From the NCBI GenBank assembly GCA_018657625.1, contig JABHWU010000142.1:1-64000 (forward strand): DNA of 64,000 nt, read 5' to 3'. The notes below the pieces were generated by a model. The model searched no databases. It had not been told where the DNA came from and worked only from the letters and a program-made list of their open reading frames with translations. Numbering within the stretch: position 1 is the first letter of the stretch; every line of letters starts with the position of its first letter. Below, piece after piece: positions 45,123-54,938 of this stretch. The stretch comes from Deltaproteobacteria bacterium (GTDB taxonomy: Bacteria; SAR324; XYD2-FULL-50-16). A program made the translations under genes and the position numbers.

Positions 45123-48100
45123 ATGGAACATAATATAAAAAAAGTGATTATACTTGGTAGCGCAGCTTTGAAAATAGGTGAAGCGGGTGAATTTGATTAT
45201 TCAGGCAGCCAGGCCATTAAGGCTCTCAAACAAGAGGGCATCTATACGGTTCTTATCAATCCAAACATTGCCACGATTCAGACTTCCGAACATCTGGCAG
45301 ATAAGGTCTATCTTTTACCAGTGACACCACACTTCATTGAAGGGGTGATCGAAAAGGAAAAACCGGATGCCATATTGCTCTCTTTTGGTGGACAAACAGC
45401 TTTAAATTGCGGGATGGAACTGGACCGGACCGGCGTACTAAAAAAACATAAGGTCCAGGTTTTTGGAACCCCTGTTGAAGTGATTCAAGCAACCGAAGAT
45501 CGGGAAACCTTTATTGAAAAATTGGCAGAAATTGATGTCCTGGTTCCGGAAAGTAAAACCGCTTCAAATGTCGATGATGCTTTGGAAATCGCACAGAAGA
45601 TTGGATACCCGGTGATGGTCAGGCTAGGTTTTGCTTTAGGCGGATTGGGCTCCGGTATCTGCAAAACAGAACAGGAATTGAAAGAACTAGCCACCAATGC
45701 TTTTGCACATACCAGCCAAATATTGGTGGAAGAGTACCTGAAAGGCTGGAAAGAAGTTGAATATGAAGTAGTTCGGGATTGTTATGATAATTGTATCACA
45801 GTTTGTAATATGGAGAATTTCGATCCATTGGGAATTCACACCGGTGAATCAATTGTCATCGCCCCCAGCCAAACGCTTACCAATAGCGAATATCACAGGC
45901 TACGAGAAATCGCCATTAAGACGGTTCGACACCTGGGAGTGATCGGTGAATGTAATATTCAATATGCGCTAAATCCAAAATCTGAAGAATATCGTGTCAT
46001 TGAAGTAAATGCCAGACTTTCCAGAAGTTCTGCCCTGGCCTCTAAAGCCACTGGTTACCCCTTAGCGTTTATTGCGGCCAAACTGGGTTTAGGCTACAGT
46101 TTAACAGAAATTAAGAATTCCATTACCCAATCCACCATGGCCTGTTTCGAGCCGGCTTTGGACTATGTCGTTGTTAAAATTCCACGATGGGATCTGAAAA
46201 AATTTAAAATGGTCTCCACCGAAATCGGAACCAGCATGAAGTCTGTTGGTGAAATAATGGCCATCGGTAAAACCTTCCAGGAGGCCTTACAAAAAGCGCT
46301 TAGAATGCTGGATACCGGGGCCTGGGGAATCGTTGGTAATCCAGAAGGTATGGGGAAAATATCCAAGGAAGAAATTCTGCAGGAATTAACCAATCCAACA
46401 GATGAACGAATTTTTACAATACCCAATGCTTTGAAAAGTGGCATGACAGTGGAGGAAGTTCATGAACATACCAGAATCGATCCCTGGTTTCTCCATAAAA
46501 TAGCCAATATGGTGCGGGTAGAAAGCTTAATTAAGGAATACGCTGGAGGAAATTGCCCCCGCCATATCCTGGATGAAGCAAAAAAAGCGGGGTTCTCTGA
46601 TCCGCAATTAGCCCAATTACTAGATTCTACCGAGCACATCGTGCGAAAAATGAGACTCAGTTATGGCATCAAACCGAATGTAAAACAGATTGACACTCTA
46701 GCGGGAGAATACCCGGCACAAACCAACTACCTTTACCTCACCTACCATGGGGATTCTGATGATATTCAATTGGGTGATAAAACCAATATTATTGTGCTCG
46801 GTTCAGGGACCTACCGAATCGGTAGTTCAGTTGAATTTGACTGGTGTTGTGTCAATGCTGTCAAAACAGTCAAAAAAGAGGGATATCGATCCATACTGAT
46901 CAACTTTAACCCAGAAACAGTTTCCACCGATTATGATGAAGTCGACCGACTCTACTTTGATGAAATACGATTGGAAACAGTAATGGATATTTATGAAAAA
47001 GAACATCCGGAAGGGGTCATTATATCCATGGGTGGACAAGTTGCTAACAATCTGGCCTTACCCCTTGAAAAAATGGGAGCCAGAATTATGGGCACCTCTC
47101 CACGGCAAATAGATGGGGCAGAAGATCGCCATAAATTTTCCAGCATGCTGGATTCATTGGGTATTGATCAACCGGAATGGAGCGAATTAACTTCCCTGGC
47201 AGAAGCCAAGTCTTTTGCGACCAAAGTTAGTTATCCGGTATTAGTTCGGCCATCTTATGTATTAAGCGGGGCTGCCATGGGAGTGGCAACCAGTGATATG
47301 GAATTGGAAAAATTTTTGGAAAAAGCCGCTAGTTTATCAGAAGATCACCCAGTGGTTATTTCTAAATTCATTACCAATTCAAAAGAAATCGAGTTTGATG
47401 CTGTCGCAAAAGATGGCGAAATTATAAATTACGCGATTTCTGAGCATATTGAAAACGCCGGAGTTCATTCGGGAGATGCAACATTAGTTTTGCCTCCCCA
47501 GCGGACTTATCTGGAAACCATCCGTCGCATCAAACATATCGCCCGTAAGATAGCTACTTCATTGAGCATCACAGGGCCGTTCAATATGCAATTTATTGCT
47601 AAAGGAAATAGTGTTAAAGTTATTGAATGTAACCTGAGAGCAAGTCGCAGCTTTCCATTCGTATCAAAAGTAACCAAACAAAATTTTATTGAGTTGGCTA
47701 CTCAAGCAATTCTTGATAAAATATCCAGCATCCCTGAACATTCGTTTATGGATCTTGATTATGTTGGGGTTAAAGCATCTCATTTCTCATTTACCCGTTT
47801 GCTGGGAGCTGATCCAACTTTAGGTGTTGAGATGGCGTCTACAGGCGAGGTGGGATGTCTGGGTGATGATTTCAATGAAGCACTTTTAAAGTCAATGATA
47901 TCTGTTGGATTTAAAGTACCGGTTAATACTGTCCTATTATCCACCGGACCGTTGAAAGATAAGGTCAGTTTTTTAGAAAGTGCTAAATTATTGATAAAAA
48001 TGGGTACCACGATTTATGCGACAACAGGAACCCATCGATTTCTGAAAGACCATGACATAGAATCTGAAATAGTGTATTGGCCTGAGGATAATCATGAAAA

Positions 48101-48323
48101 CAGTATTTTTGATATTTTGGCAGATCATAAATTTGATCTGGTGATCAATATCCCTAAAAACTTTCAAAAGGAGGAGCTAACAAATGGATACTGGACACGG
48201 CGTAGAGCAGTGGATCTGGCCATGCCACTTATAACTAATATTCAACTGGCTAAAAGATTCGTTGAAGCAATTTATCATAAACCACTTGAAGACTTGAAAA
48301 TCAAGTCATGGGGAATGTACTAA
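45123..48323 (+). CDS. carB: Carbamoyl-phosphate synthase large subunit
   Basis: The 1066-residue protein contains two homologous halves with ATP-grasp domains (for example VMVRLGFALGGLGSG near 165 and PVLVRPSYVLSGAAMG near 703). A C-terminal MGS-like allosteric domain (about 935-1066) includes KMGTTIYATTGTHRF. It forms carbamoyl phosphate from bicarbonate, ammonia and two ATP. It is complete and co-transcribed with carA. Confidence 0.97.
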   Translation: MEHNIKKVIILGSAALKIGEAGEFDYSGSQAIKALKQEGIYTVLINPNIATIQTSEHLADKVYLLPVTPHFIEGVIEKEKPDAILLSFGGQTALNCGMELDRTGVLKKHKVQVFGTPVEVIQATEDRETFIEKLAEIDVLVPESKTASNVDDALEIAQKIGYPVMVRLGFALGGLGSGICKTEQELKELATNAFAHTSQILVEEYLKGWKEVEYEVVRDCYDNCITVCNMENFDPLGIHTGESIVIAPSQTLTNSEYHRLREIAIKTVRHLGVIGECNIQYALNPKSEEYRVIEVNARLSRSSALASKATGYPLAFIAAKLGLGYSLTEIKNSITQSTMACFEPALDYVVVKIPRWDLKKFKMVSTEIGTSMKSVGEIMAIGKTFQEALQKALRMLDTGAWGIVGNPEGMGKISKEEILQELTNPTDERIFTIPNALKSGMTVEEVHEHTRIDPWFLHKIANMVRVESLIKEYAGGNCPRHILDEAKKAGFSDPQLAQLLDSTEHIVRKMRLSYGIKPNVKQIDTLAGEYPAQTNYLYLTYHGDSDDIQLGDKTNIIVLGSGTYRIGSSVEFDWCCVNAVKTVKKEGYRSILINFNPETVSTDYDEVDRLYFDEIRLETVMDIYEKEHPEGVIISMGGQVANNLALPLEKMGARIMGTSPRQIDGAEDRHKFSSMLDSLGIDQPEWSELTSLAEAKSFATKVSYPVLVRPSYVLSGAAMGVATSDMELEKFLEKAASLSEDHPVVISKFITNSKEIEFDAVAKDGEIINYAISEHIENAGVHSGDATLVLPPQRTYLETIRRIKHIARKIATSLSITGPFNMQFIAKGNSVKVIECNLRASRSFPFVSKVTKQNFIELATQAILDKISSIPEHSFMDLDYVGVKASHFSFTRLLGADPTLGVEMASTGEVGCLGDDFNEALLKSMISVGFKVPVNTVLLSTGPLKDKVSFLESAKLLIKMGTTIYATTGTHRFLKDHDIESEIVYWPEDNHENSIFDILADHKFDLVINIPKNFQKEELTNGYWTRRRAVDLAMPLITNIQLAKRFVEAIYHKPLEDLKIKSWGMY

Positions 48324-48480
48324 TATCGTAGATTAACACCTTTTCAAAGGTTTATAATAAATCATTGATTGAATCTAATAGGAATTTAATATCAGTAAGC
48401 CATTATATGAGATGAATAATGTTTCATTAATATAATGGGTAACTATACTATTCAAATACACAATTAATCTAAAACTAACT

Positions 48481-49494
48481 ATGAATATAAAATCTCTTTT
48501 TGACCCGATAGATAATGTCATCGCTCAGGCCAGAAATTTTATACATGAGCAGGACGTTAGGAAAAAATATCTGAAACAGATCGACGAAAAAATAGCGATC
48601 ATTCAACCGGAACTGGTAAAAAGAAAGGCTGAACTCATTGAATTACTGCAAAAAATAGAAGCAGATGATCAATTTAAACAACGAATGGAAGAAAGCCTGG
48701 AACAAATCAACAAATATCTGGATCATATTGAACTGATTGCAGAAAAAGAATTAGCACTAGAAATCGTTAAAGCTGAACATAATGAAAATGATGATAGTAA
48801 AAAAGAACATCGGGAAAAATATGTTGAACTCCAGGTCAGTCGATTGGAAGAACAGCTAAAAAATACCAATAACTTTTTTGAAGTTGCTGATTTTGCAAAT
48901 GAGATATGGGCTGATTTTGATCTATTTGAAGAATTTGATTATGATGAAACCGTTGTTCAGTTTTTAGTAGATCGAATGAATGAAACAAATGCTAAAAACA
49001 CAGAAACCAGAATGGGTCGGGATTTGAGGAAAATTCTGGAACATATTCGCTTGAATTTAGTAAAATCAACTGCCTGGACTGATGAAGAGGTCAAAGATTA
49101 TCAAAATGAAAGAGATCTAAAACTTAAACAATTACAAACTGTAAAAATCCCTGCTGATAAGAACTTCAATGTTTGTATTTTTGGAGCAGGAGAAGAAGTT
49201 TTGGACAAAATGTATGAATTATATGCACTACCGAAACGTCTGAAGTTAAGATGGTGCGATATAGAAGAAAAAGGTGTTATTGATAGTGTACTAAATTCAC
49301 AGGTACATTATGATTTAGCCTTAATCATGACGCTTTACCCAAATCATGTCATTTTTAAAGACGTGAAAAAAAGTTTTACAACCCAACAAATTCCTTGTTT
49401 CGACATCATCTCATTCGGAGTCGATAAATTATTAAAGGTATTAGAGGATGAATTAATCCGAATCAGCTTCGAAAAGCAATTTGCCATCAAATAG
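48481..49494 (+). CDS. Coiled-coil protein with Rossmann-like C-terminus
   Basis: The 337-residue soluble protein has long charged helices (about 25-140, coiled-coil pattern). The alpha/beta C-terminal part begins at about 235 with NFNVCIFGAGEEVLDKMYEL, a dinucleotide-loop-like sequence. No family is recognised. It is preceded by carB and followed by the metallophosphoesterase pair, but its spacing suggests a separate transcript. Confidence 0.55.
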   Translation: MNIKSLFDPIDNVIAQARNFIHEQDVRKKYLKQIDEKIAIIQPELVKRKAELIELLQKIEADDQFKQRMEESLEQINKYLDHIELIAEKELALEIVKAEHNENDDSKKEHREKYVELQVSRLEEQLKNTNNFFEVADFANEIWADFDLFEEFDYDETVVQFLVDRMNETNAKNTETRMGRDLRKILEHIRLNLVKSTAWTDEEVKDYQNERDLKLKQLQTVKIPADKNFNVCIFGAGEEVLDKMYELYALPKRLKLRWCDIEEKGVIDSVLNSQVHYDLALIMTLYPNHVIFKDVKKSFTTQQIPCFDIISFGVDKLLKVLEDELIRISFEKQFAIK

Positions 49495-49502
49495 TTATTT
49501 TT

Positions 49503-49521
49503 CCTCCGGTTCATCCGGAGG
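49503..49521 (+). terminator. Possible short hairpin after coiled-coil gene
   Basis: A perfect 7-bp stem (cctccgg/ccggagg) with a 5-base loop lies 9 bases after the stop. It lacks a downstream T-run. Confidence 0.3.
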
Positions 49522-49671
49522 ACCCCTCCACAGCACACTATAACCTATCGTTTCTTTTCTAATGACAATCAGGTATGATATGGCATACATTTTATCCAAC
49601 AAGTTTATTATTAGCCACTTTTAGTAATTTAACTTTTACGATCTACGGGATCTAACCCTTATAAACTTTAA

Positions 49672-50277
49672 ATGCGTATTTTATCTGTTTCCGATTTTAC
49701 TGTTCCAGAGCTCACAGAGCAATTTGACCGGGAATATTTTGGTGAAATTGATTTAATTTTCTCCTGTGGTGATTTACAACCAGAGTATCTTACATCATTA
49801 ACTTCTAAGTTTGATGTCCCTTTATATTATATTAAAGGAAATCATGATATTCGCTCTGATTATGATAGCATTTGGGGGTGCACCAATATTCATGCTAAAA
49901 TCATTAATTTTAATAACATTAGCATTCTGGGGTTGGAAGGCTCACTTTGGTATAATGGTGGATTGTTTCAATACACTGAACAACAAATGAGAAACATCTT
50001 ATGGGGCTTGAAGATCCCCATTTGGTTAAAAAAAGGTATCGATATTGTGATTACACATGCCCCTCCCCGACATGTACATGACGGGGAAGATCGATGCCAT
50101 ATGGGATTCAATGCTTATCAACGATTAATAAAAAAATATAAACCCGGATATTTCATACACGGTCATATTCACAATAACTTTACCAATGCTTCAGATAGAG
50201 TCACACTGGTAAACGAGACCCAGGTCATTAACACTTGCGGTTATAATATTTTGGAATTCGATCATGAGCATATTTGA
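49672..50277 (+). CDS. Calcineurin-like metallophosphoesterase
   Basis: The 201-residue protein has metal-site motifs D8 (VSDFT), CGDLQPEY (32-39), GNHD (56-59), THAPP (H129) and GHIH (164-167). In motif I the usual DxH is Asp-Phe-Thr, so one histidine ligand is replaced, a variation known in some YfcE/MJ0936-like branches. It overlaps the next gene by 14 bases, so the two proteins probably act together. Confidence 0.9.
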   Translation: MRILSVSDFTVPELTEQFDREYFGEIDLIFSCGDLQPEYLTSLTSKFDVPLYYIKGNHDIRSDYDSIWGCTNIHAKIINFNNISILGLEGSLWYNGGLFQYTEQQMRNILWGLKIPIWLKKGIDIVITHAPPRHVHDGEDRCHMGFNAYQRLIKKYKPGYFIHGHIHNNFTNASDRVTLVNETQVINTCGYNILEFDHEHI

Positions 50278-51358
50278 CAAAATCAAAGACTCCATGGGCC
50301 AGAAAACACATGAGAGCGTGAAAAACTTTGGAGAGAGTCAGAAACAGGAAGAGGCGTATGACACCCGTGATAGAGGAATATCAGCAGTGCCGTTATCAAA
50401 AATAATTGGTAGTGTTGGCCGTTACAAAGATTTCGACAGCCAGTTTCGTTTTAAAAATGCCGTTCCATCAGACCGATACAAACATATCAAAAAAGCCTTT
50501 CAAACTGGGAAACCTCTGCCACCGGTAAAGCTTTATCAAATCAAAGATGAATATTATGTAGTGGATGGGAATCATCGGGTGGCAGCCGCCAAAGAATATC
50601 ATTGGGATACGATTGACGCAAAAATTGTAGAATTCATATCATCCAAAAACAACTTAAGAGATATAATTTATAGAGAAAAAATTGCTTTTGTCGATGAAAC
50701 AGGCCTACCCTACTCGATTGAGTTGACGGAAGTAGGGCAATATCAACGGTTAATGGGTCAACTGATTCAACATCAAACCTGGTTAAAAAGAGAAAAACAT
50801 AAAGAAGTATCCATCCGGGAAGCCGCTGAAGATTGGTATAAATACATCTATCAGCCGCTGATAGCCATGATTAATAATGCCAGGTTAATTCATGCCTTTC
50901 CGGAACGAAATGTTTCTGACCTCTACATGTTTATCTCTACCCATCAATGGGGGAAACGCGGTCGCCGTAAATTTACTAAAGAGATCGATAAATTAATTCC
51001 TAATAATATGGAAAAATTCCGGATGCAGATGGTAGAAAGAAACGAGAATGATTATCCGGATATGAAACGGGAAATTACAATTTTTATTATATTTAATGTT
51101 GAAGCCCGCCGGGAAACCCGAATCATTGAAAAAATATTTGCTTTTGATGAAATTATAGAAATCCACTCCGTACACGGGGGGTTTGATCTCATTGCTAAAG
51201 CGATTTTAACCCGTGATTGGATTTCATCGGATGCTGAAACAATTTCTTATTTTGTTCAAAATCGAATCCGTCAAATTCCAGGTGTTATCAACACTCAAAC
51301 GCTAATTCCTGGATTTTCAAAATTAAAAACAACAACCATTGAAAAAGATGAATATTGA
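50264..51358 (+). CDS. ParB-like nuclease / DUF4032-like / Lrp ligand-domain fusion
   Basis: The 364-residue fusion has a ParB/sulfiredoxin-like fold at about 40-125 (VPLSKIIGSVGRYKDFDSQF and the DGNHRVAA loop, 101-108). A helical DUF4032-like region at about 145-240 includes TEVGQYQRLMGQLIQHQTWL and AAEDWYKYIYQPL. The C-terminal part, about 270-355, resembles an AsnC/Lrp ligand-binding (RAM) domain (EIHSVHGGFDLIAKAILTRD). It has no HTH. It is translationally coupled to the metallophosphoesterase, suggesting a nucleotide- or small-molecule-sensing hydrolase pair. Confidence 0.75.
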   Translation: MSIFDKIKDSMGQKTHESVKNFGESQKQEEAYDTRDRGISAVPLSKIIGSVGRYKDFDSQFRFKNAVPSDRYKHIKKAFQTGKPLPPVKLYQIKDEYYVVDGNHRVAAAKEYHWDTIDAKIVEFISSKNNLRDIIYREKIAFVDETGLPYSIELTEVGQYQRLMGQLIQHQTWLKREKHKEVSIREAAEDWYKYIYQPLIAMINNARLIHAFPERNVSDLYMFISTHQWGKRGRRKFTKEIDKLIPNNMEKFRMQMVERNENDYPDMKREITIFIIFNVEARRETRIIEKIFAFDEIIEIHSVHGGFDLIAKAILTRDWISSDAETISYFVQNRIRQIPGVINTQTLIPGFSKLKTTTIEKDEY

Positions 51359-51752
51359 AATATAACCCGTATAGTCTAAATATTATTTTCCACCCAAATC
51401 CTTTACTTGTAACTATTTCCAACCTGAATTTGACCAATTTGCCATCTGTGATTCATATTTTGGGTTTTCTGATCTTACAATAACATCAAATTTAATAACG
51501 GATAATCGAGAATGAAGTCATTGGAAGCTTTGGCACTGGTAAGGGGCAACTGTGCCAACTAATATGCTTGATTTGGTAGTTGAATGGTGGAGGTGACAAC
51601 AAGTTAATGGTGGTAAGGGTTTTCGGAGAGGGTTGGTAGTCGATTGGACTAAATGAAAAAATACGGATGAAAATAATTATCGTTTTCTCTCTGAAACGTA
51701 CATAGAGTAAGGTATCGGAGCAAAAATAATCTTTAGACCACACGGGAAATAG
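51359..51752. other. Intergenic, G/T-skewed stretch
   Basis: No gene is supported. About 51530-51650 the plus strand is rich in short GG and GGG runs (ggtggaggtgacaacaagtt, ggtggtaaggg), unlike its surroundings. The minus-strand frame here codes for an implausible peptide. Confidence 0.4.
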
Positions 51753-51784
51753 ATACCCCGCTGCTTGCGACGGGGTAGTTCATT
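51753..51784 (-). repeat. Palindromic dispersed repeat, copy 2
   Basis: Inverted near-copy of the hairpin at 38147-38180 (cgcaagcagcggggtat on the minus strand). It lies just beyond the stop of the MoaD-like gene and could terminate it. Confidence 0.6.
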
Positions 51785-51838
51785 AATAATTGATTTCCGT
51801 TATACTACTCTGAAAAAGTTTTTATAAATACAACTTTT

Positions 51839-52078
51839 TCATCCGCCGCAAATCGGTTGAAAAATAGAAATTTCAGCTTCAGCTATTAGTGTGTCATCCG
51901 GATTGACTTTCTGGTTATTGATACAAACCATACCTATTCGGGAACTTCCCAGCTTCAGGGAGTTGATCAGGTCATTGATGATGGCTCCTTCCGGGAGCTC
52001 TATAATCAATCCTTTTTCATGATCATAGTCAGGCCATTGATTGCTCAAGGTTCCGAATAGCTTCACACAAACCTGCAT
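51839..52078 (-). CDS. MoaD/ThiS-like sulfur carrier protein
   Basis: The 79-residue ubiquitin-fold protein ends in the required di-glycine (PICGG), where thiocarboxylate forms. Such proteins next to aldehyde oxidoreductase genes serve tungstopterin synthesis. The frame is intact, although the adjoining oxidoreductase gene is chimeric; it starts only 2 bases after that ORF's stop. Confidence 0.85.
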   Translation of the reverse strand: MQVCVKLFGTLSNQWPDYDHEKGLIIELPEGAIINDLINSLKLGSSRIGMVCINNQKVNPDDTLIAEAEISIFQPICGG

Positions 52079-52080
52079 AA

Positions 52081-52743
52081 TTAAATCTCTTTTTCAAATT
52101 CAAAAACCCGATCCATATCTTCATCACTAACCAGTACTACTTTATTATGTGGTGGCAGTGGTTCTTTATAGAAAAACTCAGGTAGTCGATCATCTTTGCT
52201 GGTAAAACCTGCCTGCCGATTAAACTCCCGTTCAATTTTTAAAATTTGTTTACCGCGAAGCACCCAATCATCTCCTGAAAATGGTTTTCCATTTTTTGAA
52301 AAGATCATTTGATAAACAATTTCGATTCCTTCTTCACCCGCCAGTCCGGACTGAGCAAAATCACAAATTCCCATGGAATCAACCATCGACATGTGTATTT
52401 GTGTATCCCGTGAAGCTTCCATTTGACCATCGGGGCTTAGCGCATCTATGGTACCGCCAAAATCAGTCAGGTTTTGATCTACAACCCAACCGGCAGTGTG
52501 ATCACCACCCATGGGTGTTGTAGCATAAGTGACTGCCATTCCCTGAATGGCACGGGGATCATAAGCTTTATCCACAAACACATTTGAACAATCAATAACA
52601 CACTTGGCACGGGCGATAGCGATTCTCTGCCTTTGACCACCACTGAACTCATGGGGTGATTTAAACACGGCCTCTTTGGGAAGACCGACCATATCCAGCA
52701 GTTCTTCAACCCGTTTGATGACTTCATTTGGTTTGGACCACAA
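52081..52743 (-). pseudogene. Chimera: oligopeptide ABC ATPase fragment joined to AOR C-terminal domain
   Basis: Residues about 1-47 ([20 protein letters not shown] and [17 protein letters not shown]) are a DppF/OppF-type ATPase fragment containing the ABC signature but not Walker A. From about residue 48 the frame continues into the C-terminal part of an aldehyde:ferredoxin oxidoreductase ([59 protein letters not shown]). Neither half is functional. The fusion is in frame, so it looks like the product of a deletion that joined two genes. Confidence 0.8.
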
Positions 52744-52974
52744 TAAACCAAGATATATTGCAACAGGAATATACCGAGCTTTACTATATATTACTTATAT
52801 TGATATGATATTTAATATATATTTTACTTATTGTTATTCGGCACTTATAATCAAATCAAATTCACCTATAGAAAAAACTAGCAACTTATACTCGACTTAT
52901 AAAAATTGTGTTAAATCAAAGAGAAAAAAAATAATCCTCAAATTAAATTTTGCCTTTCAAAGGGAGAATTGGAA
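52744..52974. other. Divergent AT-rich spacer
   Basis: Very AT-rich DNA between the chimeric ORF and the broken acyl-CoA synthetase; it retains a good aagggagaa ribosome site for the latter. Confidence 0.4.
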
Positions 52975-54762
52975 ATGAATCTAGAACACTTTTTCAATCC
53001 AAATTCAATTGCCATTATCGGAGCGTCAACCAACATCAAAGTGATTAATGGAAAACCGTTGCACTATCTAAAAAAGCATGGGTTCCAGGGCGCAGTATAC
53101 CCTGTGAATCCCAAATATACTGAAATTAATAGAATAACCTGATATCCAGATCTTAAAAGTATTCCAGGATCTGTCGATTTAGTTCTGATTGCCGTAAACT
53201 ACCGCTTGGTCCTAACCATGCTGGAACAATGTGCGGATAAAGGAGTACCTTTTGTGACGATTTTCAGTTCCGGATTTGCCGAAGCCGGGGATAAAGGAAA
53301 ACAAATGCAAGAACAGATTGTTCAATTTGCCCGGGAAAACAATATGCGTATCTGCAGTCCGAATTGCCAAGGAAGTGTTGATTTGTACCATCATGTAGCT
53401 GCAGCTTTTTCAGCGGCTTTGGATCCTGTCCCCTTTAAAAAAGGGTCAGTTGGATTTATTACACAAAGCGGTGCTTTGGGGTATTCAATCTTTAATCTGG
53501 CACAGGAAAATCGTATCGGGTTTTCATATATTACCAGTACGGGAAATGAAGTGGATTTGAACTGTTTGGATTATATGGACTTCATGCTGAATGATATTCA
53601 CACCAAAATGATTTTTACCTATCTGGAAGGGCTTAATAATGGGAAGCAGTTTATCGAAATAGCGGATAAAGCCTTGACAAAAGGAAAGCCTATCGCCGTC
53701 CTTAAGGTGGGAAAATCAGAAACAGGAATGCGCGCAGCCGCTTCTCACACTGCAGCCCTAACCGGTTCTGATCAAGTGTTTGATGCCTTTTTTAAACAAA
53801 AGGGAATTATCCGAGTAGATACTATTGAAGAGTTTATTGATGTGGCCAAAGTCATTGAGGGGATTCAAGAAATCCCCCGGGGAAATCGCTTGGCAGTAAT
53901 GAAAGAGCAGTTTGCTATTCTAAACCAGGCCAATTTTCCTTATTTCAATTCTCCCGCCCGTGCCGTACGAACTCTCTCGAAGGTCATGAAGTATGGAACC
54001 TTAAGACATGAACAACTAGCAAACAATCAAATTGAAGTAAAATCTATCCAACCGGAACAATCAAATTCTGACGAGGCTTTACGCATTCTAAGTGAAAGTA
54101 CGAAAGGATCTTTAACCGGACGTCAATCAAAGAATCTATTAAGCATATTTAAAATCAATACGAGTAGAGAGGCCCTGGCAGTCAGCAAGGAAGAAGCCGT
54201 TGCAGTCGCTGAGCGAGTTGGTTATCCACTGGCGATGAAAATCGACTCTCCGGACATTTTACATAAAATGGAAGCCCAAGTCATCAAATTGAATATTCAT
54301 GATAAAGCGGAAATGGTCCAGGCGTTTGAGGACATTATGAAAAATGCCGCCACATATAAACCTGAAGCCAAATTGAACGGAGTGCTGATTCAAGAAATGA
54401 TCCCGGAAGGAGTGGAAGTCATTGTAGGAATCAATCACGATCCTCAATTTGGTCCGGTATTGATGTTTGGTTTAGGTGGGATTTTTGTGGAAATCCTAAA
54501 AGATATTTCATTGAGAATTTTACCGATTAATCGAAACGATGCCCTATCCATGATCAAAGAAATTCGTGGCTACAGATTACTAACGGGGGCTCGAGGTCGG
54601 AAAATGGCAGATATCGATGCCTTAGCCGATACATTGGTCAAGGTCTCCATTATGGCGGTTGCGCTTGGGGATCAACTCGAAGAACTGGATATTAATCCTT
54701 TGGTGGTTTTACCTAAAGGACAGGGAGTCAAAGTGGCTGACGCGTTAGCAATTATTAAATAG
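52975..54762 (+). pseudogene. ADP-forming acyl-CoA synthetase, disrupted
   Basis: With its ribosome site the gene starts at 52975 (FFNPNSIAIIGAS, the CoA-binding domain). Codon 56 (53140-53142) is TGA where relatives usually have a Cys-Tyr-Pro stretch. The frame then continues through SGFAEAGDKG, GFITQSGALGYS and AASHTAALTGSD to the ATP-grasp half (AVAVAERVGYPLAMKIDSPD to ELDINPLVVLP). Between GNRLAV and the NSPARAVRTL segment roughly 150 residues, the second CoA-ligase domain, are absent. The family is usually near 700 residues; this would be about 595. A nonsense codon plus domain loss argue for a pseudogene. Confidence 0.75.
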
Positions 54763-54938
54763 AATTTGCCGACCTCAAAGCGGAGTCTCGTGTATCAGCG
54801 GCACTCTCTATTGATTAATAAAAGAGAATGCCTTAATTCAGTTTTCAGGAAACGGATCGTGTGTCCCTGTCATACGACAATGGGACCAGTTCAATAATCA
54901 AATAATACACGATATTTTCTTAGAATCTCGTTTGTTTC

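Noticed and set aside
51492..51743. 83-codon minus-strand frame
   Set aside because: The peptide is implausible and arises from the G/T-skewed non-coding stretch; no ribosome site.
53140..53142. TGA as selenocysteine or reassigned codon
   Set aside because: TGA ends other genes normally, the site is not a known redox centre, and the same gene also lacks a domain, so a nonsense mutation is simpler.
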